DNA of 38,062 bases from Patescibacteria group bacterium. GTDB taxonomy: Bacteria; Patescibacteriota; Patescibacteriia; UBA10025; JAHIVO01. Position numbers and translations under genes: made by a program. This document shows positions 14,095 to 22,890 of the stretch, one piece after another. The notes below the pieces were generated by a model. It ran no database searches. It was not told the DNA's origin and saw only the letters and a list, made by a program, of their open reading frames with translations. Location of the stretch: the NCBI GenBank assembly GCA_018816445.1, contig JAHIVO010000010.1:1-38062 (forward strand), read 5' to 3'. Position 1 is the stretch's first letter; each line of letters starts with the position of its first letter.

Positions 14095-14478
14095 ATGCGA
14101 CACCATAAAAAAAAGCTAAAAATCAACAGAGATAAAGCTCATCGTAAAGCGCTCATACGAAATCTAGTAATTTCATTTTTTAAGTATGGGAAGATTTCTA
14201 CAACAGAAACCAAGGCAAAAAGAGTCAAGCCTTATATTGAAAAACTAATTACCCTGGGGAAAAAGAATAATCTGCATGCCCGGCGTTTAATAATAAAAAA
14301 AATTAATAATATCGGTACTGCTGAAAAAATCATTAAAGATGTCTCACCGATGTTTAAGGATATAAATGGGGGGTACCTGAAAATAATTAAAATAAATACC
14401 CGTAAAGGTGATGGAGCGACAAACGTTATGATAAAATATGTAATTAATAATGATTCAGAAAAAAAGAAGACAATTTAA
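14095..14478 (+). CDS. rplQ: 50S ribosomal protein L17
   Basis: This 127-residue protein starts MRHHKKKLKINRDKAHRKAL, close to the L17 signature, followed by ISFFKYGKISTTETKAKRV. It lies near the peptide exit tunnel of the 50S subunit. It starts 6 bp after rpoA. Its last 10 codons overlap the start of rplM by 29 bp in another frame. Confidence 0.95.
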   Translation: MRHHKKKLKINRDKAHRKALIRNLVISFFKYGKISTTETKAKRVKPYIEKLITLGKKNNLHARRLIIKKINNIGTAEKIIKDVSPMFKDINGGYLKIIKINTRKGDGATNVMIKYVINNDSEKKKTI

Positions 14479-14803
14479 AGTTGATGCAGCCAATAGGTCA
14501 ATTGGAAGAGTTGCCAGTGAAGTGGCTAACTTAGTAATTGGCAAAAAAGAACCGGATTATGCACCAAATATATTGCCCAATATATATGTTACAGTTTTAA
14601 ATATTGAAAAAGTGAAAATATCTGAAAAAAAGTTAAATTCAAAAATATATTATCATCACAGTGGATACCCAGGGGGTTTAAAAGAAACCTTATGGAGAGA
14701 TATATTTAAAAAAAGTCCAAAAAATTTATTTTTGCTGGTGATTAAAAATATGCTACCGAATAATAAATTAAGAAGGGAAATATTAAAACATATTAATTTT
14801 TAA
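14450..14803 (+). CDS. rplM: 50S ribosomal protein L13
   Basis: This 117-residue protein has the L13 core: VDAANRSIGRVASEVANLVI, KKEPDYAPN, the YYHHSGYPGG loop and the C-terminal MLPNNKLRREILKHI. It is shorter than the usual 140-odd residues, mainly through reduced ends. The ATG at 14450 lies inside rplQ, and no other in-frame start would keep the conserved N-terminus, so the 29-bp overlap appears real. Its partner rpsI follows after 6 bp. Confidence 0.93.
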   Translation: MIQKKRRQFKVDAANRSIGRVASEVANLVIGKKEPDYAPNILPNIYVTVLNIEKVKISEKKLNSKIYYHHSGYPGGLKETLWRDIFKKSPKNLFLLVIKNMLPNNKLRREILKHINF

Positions 14804-14809
14804 TAATTT

Positions 14810-15328
14810 ATGCCTCAAATCACTAAATTAAAGAAAACTATTAAGCCAAAAAAGAAGACTGCTACACCAAAAAAGAAAAAAGTTAAGATTGTAAAAACTG
14901 AAACAGTAGAAAAAAAGAAGAATGAAGTAAGAAAAAGAAAAGATTTTATTTCTGCTATTGGCAGAAGAAAACGCGCCATAGCTCGCGTTCGTTATTATCA
15001 AAAAGGAGAGAATGAAATCATAATTAATAGCCAACCATTGGATAAATACTTTCCTCATTTTGAGCTTAATAAAATTGTTAAAGAACCCATAAATCTTACA
15101 AAAGTAGCCAATACTGGCAAGTTTAGTATAAAAGTATTAGGTGGCGGTAAACGTGGTCAGGCTGAAAGTATACGACTAGGAATAAGTAGAATAATTCTTT
15201 TAATTGATAATTCAATAAAACCTTTATTAAAGTCTAAAAAACTATTAGTCCGAGATTCAAGAGTTAAAGAACGAAAAAAATACGGTTTAAGAAAAGCACG
15301 ACGTGCACCGCAGTGGCAAAAACGATAA
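14810..15328 (+). CDS. rpsI: 30S ribosomal protein S9
   Basis: This 172-residue protein has a Lys-rich extension of about 45 residues, absent from typical S9, before the S9 domain. The domain includes FISAIGRRKRAIARVRYY, GGGKRGQAESIRLGISRI and the C-terminal DSRVKERKKYGLRKARRA. The final QWQKR reaches the P-site tRNA in the ribosome. It ends the ribosomal set, and a flippase gene starts only 4 bp later without a visible terminator. Confidence 0.95.
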   Translation: MPQITKLKKTIKPKKKTATPKKKKVKIVKTETVEKKKNEVRKRKDFISAIGRRKRAIARVRYYQKGENEIIINSQPLDKYFPHFELNKIVKEPINLTKVANTGKFSIKVLGGGKRGQAESIRLGISRIILLIDNSIKPLLKSKKLLVRDSRVKERKKYGLRKARRAPQWQKR

Positions 15329-15332
15329 TAAG

Positions 15333-16811
15333 ATGCAAAGTACGTCGCCAACTAATAATGCTAATAACCACGCGCAAGAAAGAATTCTGAAAAATACTAG
15401 CTATCTAACAATAGCATTTATACTACAAAAAATTCTTTCTTTTTTGTATTTTATATATATTGCCAGAAGCCTAGGCCCAGTGGACTTAGGCCTTTATGAT
15501 CCAATAAAATCATTAATCCCAATATTATTAATACTAATTGATTTTTCGTTAAGCGTTGTCCTGGTCAGAGAAATTGCACGAACTCCCAGTAAAACAGAGG
15601 ATTATTTAAGTGCAGTACTAGGTATAAAAGTAATTTTTGCATTTGCTGTAATTCTATCAATGGGTTTATTTACAAATTTTTCTGAATATTCATCACTTAT
15701 TAAAACTATATTGTATCTAGACGCCATTATTGTGATTCTTGATACGTTTACTTTAACTTTTTTTGCAGTTTTTCGTGGTATGCAGAACATGAAATACGAA
15801 TCTTTGGGTATAATTGGCACTCAGGTTTTAACCATTATTTTTGGAGTAACAAGTCTTATATTAAACTGGGGCTTACAGACTTTATTTATTGCTGTTTTAG
15901 TTGGCAGTATTTTTAATTTTTGTTTTTCATATTTAATGCTAAAAAAGAAATTGAAAATTAAAATTAAACTTGGATGGAATAATGAAATAATAAAGAAATT
16001 TTTACGCATTGCTTTACCATTTGCAATGGCAGCCATTTTAGTTAAGATTTATACATATACAGATAGGTTCATGCTTTTGACGCTAGCTGGTCAAGGATAT
16101 GTAGGCTGGTACATTACTGCACATAAATTAACTTATGCCTTAGAATTCATACCTTCAGCTTTTGCAGTCAGTATTTTTCCAGCCATGAGTGCCTTTTTTA
16201 TATATTCCCGAAAAAGTCTAGCTAAAACGTTTGAAAAAACGTTTAATTACCTGATGATATTAGCAATTCCAATTTCTTTTGGTATGATTGTACTGGCTGA
16301 TAAATTAATTTTAACCATTTATGGCACCGCTTTTGAAACTTCAATTACTCCATTACGTATTTTGATGGTAGGTTTAGTCGTGGTATTCTTAAATTTTCCT
16401 GTCGGTGCTTTTTTAAATGCCTGCAACCGCCAAATTATTAATACAATGAATATGGCTATTACTGTAGGTTTTAATGTTATAATTAATTTATTTTTAATAC
16501 CATATTTTACATTTAATGGCGCAGCTGTTGCTGCTTTGGTCAGTGGTTTTATTTTATTTTTTCTAGGTTTAAGGTGGGTTGGTAAAATCATAGATTATCA
16601 AAAAAAATTATTATTAAAATCACTCGGTAAAACATTTATATCCGGTATAACTATGGTTATCGTGCTTTTACTAACCCGAGATTATTTAATGATATATTTT
16701 TTAATTCCAATTGGCGCTATTACATATTTCATAGTATTATACTTATTGCGAGGAATCACCAAGCATGACCTGCAAATTTTTTATAAATCATTTATTAAAA
16801 AATTAGCATGA
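15333..16811 (+). CDS. oligosaccharide flippase (Wzx/polysaccharide biosynthesis family)
   Basis: This protein of about 492 residues has a polar N-terminus of roughly 20 residues and then about 12-14 hydrophobic segments. The opening ILKNTSYLTIAFILQKILSFLYFIYIAR... and ARSLGPVDLGLYD are typical of the MOP-superfamily flippases (Wzx/RfbX) that turn lipid-linked sugar units across the membrane. The ATG at 15333 is preferred over 15303, which would overlap rpsI. It ends in a 4-bp overlap with the next glycosyltransferase gene. MurJ is possible but less likely given the glycosyltransferase neighbours. Confidence 0.8.
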   Translation: MQSTSPTNNANNHAQERILKNTSYLTIAFILQKILSFLYFIYIARSLGPVDLGLYDPIKSLIPILLILIDFSLSVVLVREIARTPSKTEDYLSAVLGIKVIFAFAVILSMGLFTNFSEYSSLIKTILYLDAIIVILDTFTLTFFAVFRGMQNMKYESLGIIGTQVLTIIFGVTSLILNWGLQTLFIAVLVGSIFNFCFSYLMLKKKLKIKIKLGWNNEIIKKFLRIALPFAMAAILVKIYTYTDRFMLLTLAGQGYVGWYITAHKLTYALEFIPSAFAVSIFPAMSAFFIYSRKSLAKTFEKTFNYLMILAIPISFGMIVLADKLILTIYGTAFETSITPLRILMVGLVVVFLNFPVGAFLNACNRQIINTMNMAITVGFNVIINLFLIPYFTFNGAAVAALVSGFILFFLGLRWVGKIIDYQKKLLLKSLGKTFISGITMVIVLLLTRDYLMIYFLIPIGAITYFIVLYLLRGITKHDLQIFYKSFIKKLA

Positions 16812-17950
16812 AAAAAACTTTATTAATTTCATTATTTTTTCCACCCCAAAGAGGTGGAATTTCAAATAGTTTGTGGAATACTTGCATCAATTTACCTCAA
16901 GATAAAATTGTAGTACTAACCAAACCATCAAAAGTAAAACCCAAAGCTGATTTTAAAATATACCGAAGAAAAATCTTAAGTAATTCAAAGTTTATCTGGC
17001 CGAGATGGATATGCTTATTTTGGTATACAAAAAAAATTATAAAAAAAGAGGAAATTGAGATAATTCAAGCTGGTCAAATATTACCAATCGGTACAGTTGC
17101 ATTAATATTTAAAAAATTATTTAAAATTCCTTATCATGTTTACGTATATGGTCAAGATATATTAATAATGAGGCGATCAAAAAGAAAAATAAATCTTATT
17201 AAAATTATATTAAAAAATGCCAACATGATAATTACTAATAGTAACTATACTAAACAAAAAACTGTTGAATTGGGCGCTGCACCAGAAAAAATGATTGTTG
17301 TATATCCTTCACCTTTAGGCTTGATAAATAATAATATTGATCAGCAATATTTTGAATATTTCATTAACAAAAATGATTTAAAAAATAAAAAAATAATATT
17401 ATCAGTTGGCAATATTGTTGAAAGAAAAGGACAGGATACAATGATTAAAGTCATGCCAAAACTTTTAAAGAGGTTTCCTGAAGCAATCTATTTAATTGTT
17501 GGACGTGGTCCATATAAGAAAAATTTGGAAAAAATAATTAAAGATTTAAATCTACAAAAGAATGTTAGAATTTTTGAAAATATCAGTGACGAAGAGCTGC
17601 CATATTTTTATCATGCTTGTGATGTATTTACCATGCTTTCCAGAGAATTAAAAAACAAGCAGGGTCAAGTGACTGACATTGAAGGTTTTGGTATCGTTTA
17701 TTTAGAGGCTAATCTTTTCGGCAAACCTGTTATTGGAGGCAATTCAGGTGGTGTTGCAGAAGCAATAGAACATAATGTTTCAGGAATTCTGGTTGATCCA
17801 GTAAATATTAATGAAATTACTGAAAATTTTATTAAAATTCTCTCAGATAAGCAATTCAGGCAACAATTAGGCGAAAAAGGACGTGCGCGAGCACTAAATG
17901 AATTTCAATGGTTAAAAGAAGTTGATAAAATTAGACAGATCCTTAGATGA
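16808..17950 (+). CDS. GT4-family glycosyltransferase
   Basis: This 380-residue GT-B fold enzyme has an N-terminal acceptor-side start (LLISLFFPPQRGGISNSLWN). The C-terminal glycosyltransferases group 1 domain contains LSVGNIVERKGQDTMIK, IVGRGPYKKNLEKI and the E-x7-E signature EGFGIVYLE. It would transfer a nucleotide sugar to a lipid-linked glycan at the cytoplasmic membrane. It overlaps both neighbours by 4 bp and is therefore translationally coupled to the flippase and the following GT2. The sugar cannot be predicted. Confidence 0.87.
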   Translation: MKKTLLISLFFPPQRGGISNSLWNTCINLPQDKIVVLTKPSKVKPKADFKIYRRKILSNSKFIWPRWICLFWYTKKIIKKEEIEIIQAGQILPIGTVALIFKKLFKIPYHVYVYGQDILIMRRSKRKINLIKIILKNANMIITNSNYTKQKTVELGAAPEKMIVVYPSPLGLINNNIDQQYFEYFINKNDLKNKKIILSVGNIVERKGQDTMIKVMPKLLKRFPEAIYLIVGRGPYKKNLEKIIKDLNLQKNVRIFENISDEELPYFYHACDVFTMLSRELKNKQGQVTDIEGFGIVYLEANLFGKPVIGGNSGGVAEAIEHNVSGILVDPVNINEITENFIKILSDKQFRQQLGEKGRARALNEFQWLKEVDKIRQILR

Positions 17951-18588
17951 ATTACTATCCTTTAATCAGCATAATAATCCCTTGCTTTAATGCTGAAAAA
18001 ACATTAGCTAATACTTTAGCGCAAATTTATAACCAAACATATAGAAATATTGAAATTATAGCTGTAAATGACGGATCAATTGATACAACTTCGCACATAC
18101 TGAATCAGCACAAGGATAAAATAAAAATATTCAAACAGGAACACAGAGGAGCGTCAGCTGCCCGAAATTTAGGATTTAAACATTCACATGGAGAATTTGT
18201 ATTATTTTGCGATGCTGATGTGATTATGGATAAACAAATGATTAATAAAATGATTGATAAACTATTAAGAAATCCTGGCAAGGCATATTGTTACTCAAAT
18301 TTTAAATTTGGGCTGCATTCATTTGATTTATTTCCTTTTGATGGAAAGAGATTAATTAAAGAAAACTATATCAGCACTATGTCGCTCATTCGTCGTAGTA
18401 AATTTATAGGATTTGATGAAAGTTTAAAACGTTTTCAAGACTGGGACTTATGGAAAAGGATGCTTGCAAAAGGAGATGAGGGAATCTGGTATCCAGAAAG
18501 ATTATTTGAAGCACCTCTCAATAATAAAGGAATTTCTAAGTTTAATGTAAAAAACATCATTAAACTGATCAAAAGGCAGTTAAAATAA
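17947..18588 (+). CDS. GT2-family glycosyltransferase
   Basis: This 213-residue GT-A enzyme has the nucleotide-binding start ISIIIPCFNAEKTLANTLAQ, a DGS loop (VNDGSIDTTS), the DXD-type metal motif CDADV and the acceptor-side motif QDWDLWKRM. It is shorter than many GT2 enzymes but keeps all core elements. It overlaps the GT4 gene by 4 bp and is followed by a good terminator, so it ends the unit that began at the infA promoter. Confidence 0.87.
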   Translation: MNYYPLISIIIPCFNAEKTLANTLAQIYNQTYRNIEIIAVNDGSIDTTSHILNQHKDKIKIFKQEHRGASAARNLGFKHSHGEFVLFCDADVIMDKQMINKMIDKLLRNPGKAYCYSNFKFGLHSFDLFPFDGKRLIKENYISTMSLIRRSKFIGFDESLKRFQDWDLWKRMLAKGDEGIWYPERLFEAPLNNKGISKFNVKNIIKLIKRQLK

Positions 18589-18606
18589 AATAATTAAAAT
18601 TTTTTG

Positions 18607-18634
18607 AAAACACCCAATTTAACGTGTTTTTTTT
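18607..18634 (+). terminator. intrinsic terminator inside the glycan region
   Basis: A perfect 7-bp stem (AAAACAC at 18607-18613 and GTGTTTT at 18624-18630) with a 10-nt loop is followed by four more T residues. It splits the glycan genes into two transcription units. Confidence 0.7.
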
Positions 18635-18639
18635 AATAT

Positions 18640-18668
18640 TTGCCAAGTTCATTCAAAATCATTACAAT
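18640..18668 (+). promoter_or_regulatory. promoter for the second glycan unit, near-leaderless
   Basis: TTGCCA at 18640-18645 and TACAAT at 18663-18668 have a 17-bp spacer. The predicted start near 18675 is only about 2 nt before the ATG at 18677, so the first gene should be translated from an essentially leaderless mRNA. Confidence 0.65.
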
Positions 18669-18676
18669 ATATCCAT

Positions 18677-19543
18677 ATGGATGTATCAATAATTATTGTA
18701 TCCTGGAATGTTAAGGACCATTTAACCCGTTGTTTAAGATCTATATTTAAACATACAGACAACCTCAATTATGAGGTTTTTGTAGTTGATAATAATTCTA
18801 TTGATGGTAGCGCTGCTATGGTCAAATCATTATTTCCCGCCATAAATCTGATTATCAACAAAAAAAATATTGGTTTTGCAGCAGCCTGCAACCAAGCAAT
18901 TAAAGAATCTAAAGGTAATAATATATTATTATTAAATCCCGATACTGAAATTACTGACAATGCAATTTATAAAACAAGCTTATATTTACGTAAAAATATA
19001 AAAATCGGCATAGTGGGTTGTAGAATATTAAATGAGGATGGAACCATTCAACCATCAGTAAGACGTTTTCCAGACTTGATCTCACATATATGCATTTTAT
19101 TAAAACTACATAATTTTTTTCCAGAAATAAAATCTGTAAAAAAATATTACATGACAGATTTTAAGTATAATTCTAATACCCGGGTGGAACAGGTTATGGG
19201 AGCATTTTTTATGATAAAGCGGGAATTACTAAAATCTATTGGCCTGCTGGATAAACATTTCTACATTTGGTATGAGGAAGTAGATTTTTGTAAACGTGCT
19301 GTAAATAAGGGCTGGCAAGTATATTATTATCAAGATGCAAATGTAATTCATCATAAAGGAAAGAGTTTTGAACAAGTAAAACCCGTATTAAAACAATCAA
19401 TATTCAACCGCAGTATGCTTTACTATTTTTTTAAACACCATTCAATTTTTGAATATTTAGTTTTATTAATATTATTTCCTACCAGTTTAATTTTAGCTTT
19501 GATTGTGCAGCTTTTAGGTATAAAAAGTGCTAATAGTCAATAA
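18677..19543 (+). CDS. GT2-family glycosyltransferase (rhamnosyltransferase-like)
   Basis: This 288-residue enzyme has a GT-A N-terminus, VSIIIVSWNVKDHLTRCLRS. VVDNNSIDGS, LLLNPDTEI (a DxD-like site) and WYEEVDFCKRA are typical of the WbbL-like GT2 subgroup that often adds rhamnose. The C-terminal 60 residues include a hydrophobic segment, suggesting membrane contact. It is 2 bp upstream of the methyltransferase gene. Sugar specificity is only a family-level guess. Confidence 0.87.
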   Translation: MDVSIIIVSWNVKDHLTRCLRSIFKHTDNLNYEVFVVDNNSIDGSAAMVKSLFPAINLIINKKNIGFAAACNQAIKESKGNNILLLNPDTEITDNAIYKTSLYLRKNIKIGIVGCRILNEDGTIQPSVRRFPDLISHICILLKLHNFFPEIKSVKKYYMTDFKYNSNTRVEQVMGAFFMIKRELLKSIGLLDKHFYIWYEEVDFCKRAVNKGWQVYYYQDANVIHHKGKSFEQVKPVLKQSIFNRSMLYYFFKHHSIFEYLVLLILFPTSLILALIVQLLGIKSANSQ

Positions 19544-19545
19544 AT

Positions 19546-20502
19546 ATGGATAATAACAACTTTTTACTAGATTCATTAATTCAATGTCCAACCTGTGGAC
19601 ATGAATTGGTTTCATTAAACAATTCATTTACTTGTTCTGATTGTGGTAAAATTTATACCTCCAAAGAAATGGTATTAAATTTACTTCCTAAAAAAAACAA
19701 TAAATTTCGGGATATTGAACAAGAATTCTGGAACTATACTTATGATAAGGAAGGATCAAGAGATATAGCTAATCGTAATTTTGCTTTTCACCATCATTTT
19801 AGGCAGCCGCTTATAGATTTACCAAGTGGATCAAAAGTTATTGAACTTGGCTGTGGTACCAGGGCGGATAGTATTGAAATAGCACTTTCCAACAAATATG
19901 TTGTAGCAACCGATATTTCAATGAAGGCAATACAGTTAGCGCGTTCGCTGGCAAAACAAATGAAAGCTAATTCAATGAAATTTATTTTAGCGGAAGCTGA
20001 GAATCTGCCATTTAAGAATGATAATTTTGACGGTGCCTTAATGGCTGCTTCATTCCACCATATTGAAAATCCTGAAGCTGGACTGCTGGAGATGAAACGA
20101 ATAGTAAAAAAAGGTGGCTATATTATATTAGGTGTTGAGCCAAACAGTTGGCCTTATAAAACAATTTACATGCTTTTAAATCCATTAAAATCTTATATAA
20201 GAAAAACAAGGAAGAGGAATATAAATTCTATAGCTGATGATACAACGGAAGGTTTCAGCAAAAAATCATTAATTAAAATTCTAGAAAAAAATAATCTTGA
20301 AATAATTGAAATTAAACCAATAAAATTTACTCTGGAATTTTATGATTCATACTTAAGATTAAAGGAGCGGCTTGGATCAAGAAATATCAATGCTTCTAAA
20401 AATGTACAGCAATTCTTCAATTCAATTGATAAAATTATCGAAAAGATTCCTTTAATAAAAAATTATCCATGGCATTGGAATGTCATTGCAAGGGTTAAAT
20501 AA
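19546..20502 (+). CDS. SAM-dependent methyltransferase with N-terminal zinc ribbon
   Basis: This is a 318-residue protein. Residues 14-33 carry two CxxC pairs (C14/C17 and C30/C33), a Trm112-like zinc ribbon. The class I methyltransferase motif I, VIELGCGT, begins at residue 98, followed by a VVATDIS acidic loop and FKNDNFDGALMAASFHHI, the methyltransferase-11 pattern. In a glycan cluster it probably methylates a sugar or a lipid-linked intermediate. The spacers on both sides are 2 bp. Confidence 0.82.
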   Translation: MDNNNFLLDSLIQCPTCGHELVSLNNSFTCSDCGKIYTSKEMVLNLLPKKNNKFRDIEQEFWNYTYDKEGSRDIANRNFAFHHHFRQPLIDLPSGSKVIELGCGTRADSIEIALSNKYVVATDISMKAIQLARSLAKQMKANSMKFILAEAENLPFKNDNFDGALMAASFHHIENPEAGLLEMKRIVKKGGYIILGVEPNSWPYKTIYMLLNPLKSYIRKTRKRNINSIADDTTEGFSKKSLIKILEKNNLEIIEIKPIKFTLEFYDSYLRLKERLGSRNINASKNVQQFFNSIDKIIEKIPLIKNYPWHWNVIARVK

Positions 20503-20504
20503 CT

Positions 20505-22007
20505 ATGCAGACTTTATTTTTTTATGATAAGCCATTCAAAATAGCATTTTGGTTAATAGTTATTATTGAATCCTTGTCGTTTTTAAGTCATACATATAGT
20601 GTTGTTAACCAGGTGTTGTTTTTCACTATTATCGCCGCTACTCTAATTATTAGTTTTTGGAAGCTTGAATATGGATTTTGGATTATATGTACTGAATTAT
20701 TTATTAGTTCATTTGGTTATTTATTCTATTTTGATGCTTTCGATTTCAGATTTTCAATTCGCTTAGGTATTTTTTTTGTTATTTTTTTAGCCTGGCTTAT
20801 TAAAGCCGTTCATACGAAGCAATGGCAATTTTACAGATCTAGGTTAAGATGGCCATTTGTCGCCTTATTAGCTGTACTGGCGTGGGGGATTGTAAACGGG
20901 ATAATTAATGGCAATCCTTTAAAAGACGTTTTTTTTGATGCTAATGCCTATTTATATTTTGGAATAATTTTTGTTGCTTTTTCAGTATTAAATACCTGGT
21001 CAAAAATCAACACTCTTATCCAGCTGCTGTTTGCTTCCATCACCGCTATGGCCATAAAAACTATATTTTTACTTTTTTATTTTGCACATCAAGCAGATAT
21101 AAACTCAATACGATTACTTTATACCTGGGTTAGGGACACTAGAGTAGGGGAAATAGCCCCAGTAGCACAAAACTACTATCGGATCTTTTTTCAAGGGCAT
21201 ATATGGAGTTTATTTTCATTGATATTATTATTATTGTTTTTAATTTTAATAACAAAAAATGACTGGTTAAAAATTAACTATAAAATATCGTGGGTATTAA
21301 CGATCCTCGCAAGCTTAACTTTAATAATAAGTTTTTCACGAAGTATATGGTTGTCACTAATAGTTACTATGTTTTTAATCCTTTTTTATTTAGTATTCAA
21401 AGAAAAAGTCAAGTGGAAAAGGATTTCAAAAATTTCAGTAATAATAATAGCAGTAGTAATTGCTGAATTAGCTTTAATTACCATATTAGTAAATTTGCCT
21501 CTACCTGGAGGAAGCAGTGATGGAATATCGGCCGGTACTTTAGTTAAGGAAAGGCTGACTACCACAGACGAAGCTGCCCTAGGCAGCCGGTTTCAATTAT
21601 TTAAGCCGCTAATAACAAAATTTTTTGATAATCCAGTCATAGGTTCGGGCTTTGGCACAACCGTCACTTACCAAACACTAGATCCACGCACTAAGGATAT
21701 TAATGGTGGGTGGTATACCAGCTATTCTTTTGAATGGGGCTATTTGGATATTGTTATTAAAATTGGTCTGATTGGACTGCTTGTATATCTTTACTTTATT
21801 TGGCTTATTATTAAAGATGGCATCAAATTACTCAAAATTACAAAAAACAAAGAAGAATACTTATTAATCCTGGGATTACTCTTCAGTTTGATAGCACTAT
21901 TAATTACACATATTTCAACTCCTTATATTAACCATCCATTAGGCATCTTTTTGATAATTATTTCAGCTGCAATATTGAACACATTAAAAGTAAAAACACT
22001 TGAATAA
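20505..22007 (+). CDS. O-antigen polymerase/ligase-like membrane protein (Wzy/WaaL type)
   Basis: This 500-residue protein has about 11 or 12 predicted membrane segments. A large periplasm-side loop near residues 325-405 contains GSRFQLFKPLITKFFDNPVI and GSGFGT, features of the Wzy_C/O-antigen ligase family. It would polymerise or attach surface polysaccharide on the outer face of the membrane. Sequence alone does not separate polymerase from ligase. Confidence 0.75.
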   Translation: MQTLFFYDKPFKIAFWLIVIIESLSFLSHTYSVVNQVLFFTIIAATLIISFWKLEYGFWIICTELFISSFGYLFYFDAFDFRFSIRLGIFFVIFLAWLIKAVHTKQWQFYRSRLRWPFVALLAVLAWGIVNGIINGNPLKDVFFDANAYLYFGIIFVAFSVLNTWSKINTLIQLLFASITAMAIKTIFLLFYFAHQADINSIRLLYTWVRDTRVGEIAPVAQNYYRIFFQGHIWSLFSLILLLLFLILITKNDWLKINYKISWVLTILASLTLIISFSRSIWLSLIVTMFLILFYLVFKEKVKWKRISKISVIIIAVVIAELALITILVNLPLPGGSSDGISAGTLVKERLTTTDEAALGSRFQLFKPLITKFFDNPVIGSGFGTTVTYQTLDPRTKDINGGWYTSYSFEWGYLDIVIKIGLIGLLVYLYFIWLIIKDGIKLLKITKNKEEYLLILGLLFSLIALLITHISTPYINHPLGIFLIIISAAILNTLKVKTLE

Positions 22008-22012
22008 TCTAT

Positions 22013-22040
22013 TTGAAATTGCTAGAATATAAGCTACAAT
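22013..22040 (+). promoter_or_regulatory. possible internal promoter before a GT2 gene
   Basis: TTGAAA at 22013-22018 and TACAAT at 22035-22040 have a 16-bp spacer. The predicted start near 22047 leaves about 13 nt to the ATG at 22060. It would allow separate expression of the GT2, DUF4012, MreB and GT4 genes. Confidence 0.45.
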
Positions 22041-22059
22041 CTAAAATTATTTTATACTA

Positions 22060-22890
22060 ATGCTAGATTTATCAATAGTTATTGTAAATTACAATAGTAG
22101 GGGGTTACTTAGGCAGTGTTTAAAGTCACTCCTCAAAAACCTGGCTCAATCAGATTTGCAGTATAAGGTAGTTGTTGTAGATAACAGCTCCAGGGATGGA
22201 AGTGTGGAAATGGTCAGAGAATCATTCGCAAATGTGAGATTAATACCTCTGCAGGAAAATAAGGGATACGCAAAAGGAGTAAATATCGGCATAAAATCAA
22301 TTGAGTGCAGATATTACCTAGTTTTAAACATGGATACAACCATTGTCCAGGATAGGGCTATTGAAAGGATGGTTGCCTTCATGGATACCCATAATAATGT
22401 TGGTTTAGCAGGCCCAAAATTAATTAACCCAAACGGTACGACTCAGGTATCATGCTGTACTTTCCCAAAATTTCAATTTCCCATGTACAGGCGTATGTTC
22501 ATCAGAAATTTTTCTTTTGCAAAAAAATCCATGCGTGATTATTTAATGCTTGATTGGGACCATAAATCAACAATACCTGTAGATTGGGTCATTGGTACAG
22601 GCATGATTATCAGGAATGAAGCCATAAAACAGGTTGGATTGATGGATGAAAGATTCTTTATGTATTTTGAAGATGTGGATTGGTGCAGAAGATTTTGGGA
22701 CAGTGATTGGCATGTTTATTATATTTCTGATATTGAAATTGTTCATTATTACAGCCGTGATTCAGCCAAAAGAATGGGTGTAATGAGCATTTTTAAAAAA
22801 CAAACGAGGATACATATAATTTCATGGTTAAAATACTTTATTAAATATATTGGGAGAGAAAAAGTAAATGCCAAACAAAAAACAAAGTAA
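22060..22890 (+). CDS. GT2-family glycosyltransferase
   Basis: This 276-residue GT-A enzyme has LDLSIVIVNYNSRGLLRQCL, VVDNSSRDGS, a metal site in LVLNMDTTIV, an LAGPKLINPNGT stretch and the acceptor motif FEDVDWCRRF. It is most like the WbbL/rhamnosyltransferase-type GT2 group, as is the 288-residue enzyme at 18677. Its last 23 bp overlap the start of the DUF4012 gene, so the two are probably coupled. Confidence 0.87.
   Translation: MLDLSIVIVNYNSRGLLRQCLKSLLKNLAQSDLQYKVVVVDNSSRDGSVEMVRESFANVRLIPLQENKGYAKGVNIGIKSIECRYYLVLNMDTTIVQDRAIERMVAFMDTHNNVGLAGPKLINPNGTTQVSCCTFPKFQFPMYRRMFIRNFSFAKKSMRDYLMLDWDHKSTIPVDWVIGTGMIIRNEAIKQVGLMDERFFMYFEDVDWCRRFWDSDWHVYYISDIEIVHYYSRDSAKRMGVMSIFKKQTRIHIISWLKYFIKYIGREKVNAKQKTK

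Noticed and set aside
15303-15332. Upstream start for the flippase
   Set aside because: It overlaps the conserved C-terminus of rpsI; the ATG at 15333 leaves a natural 4-bp gap.
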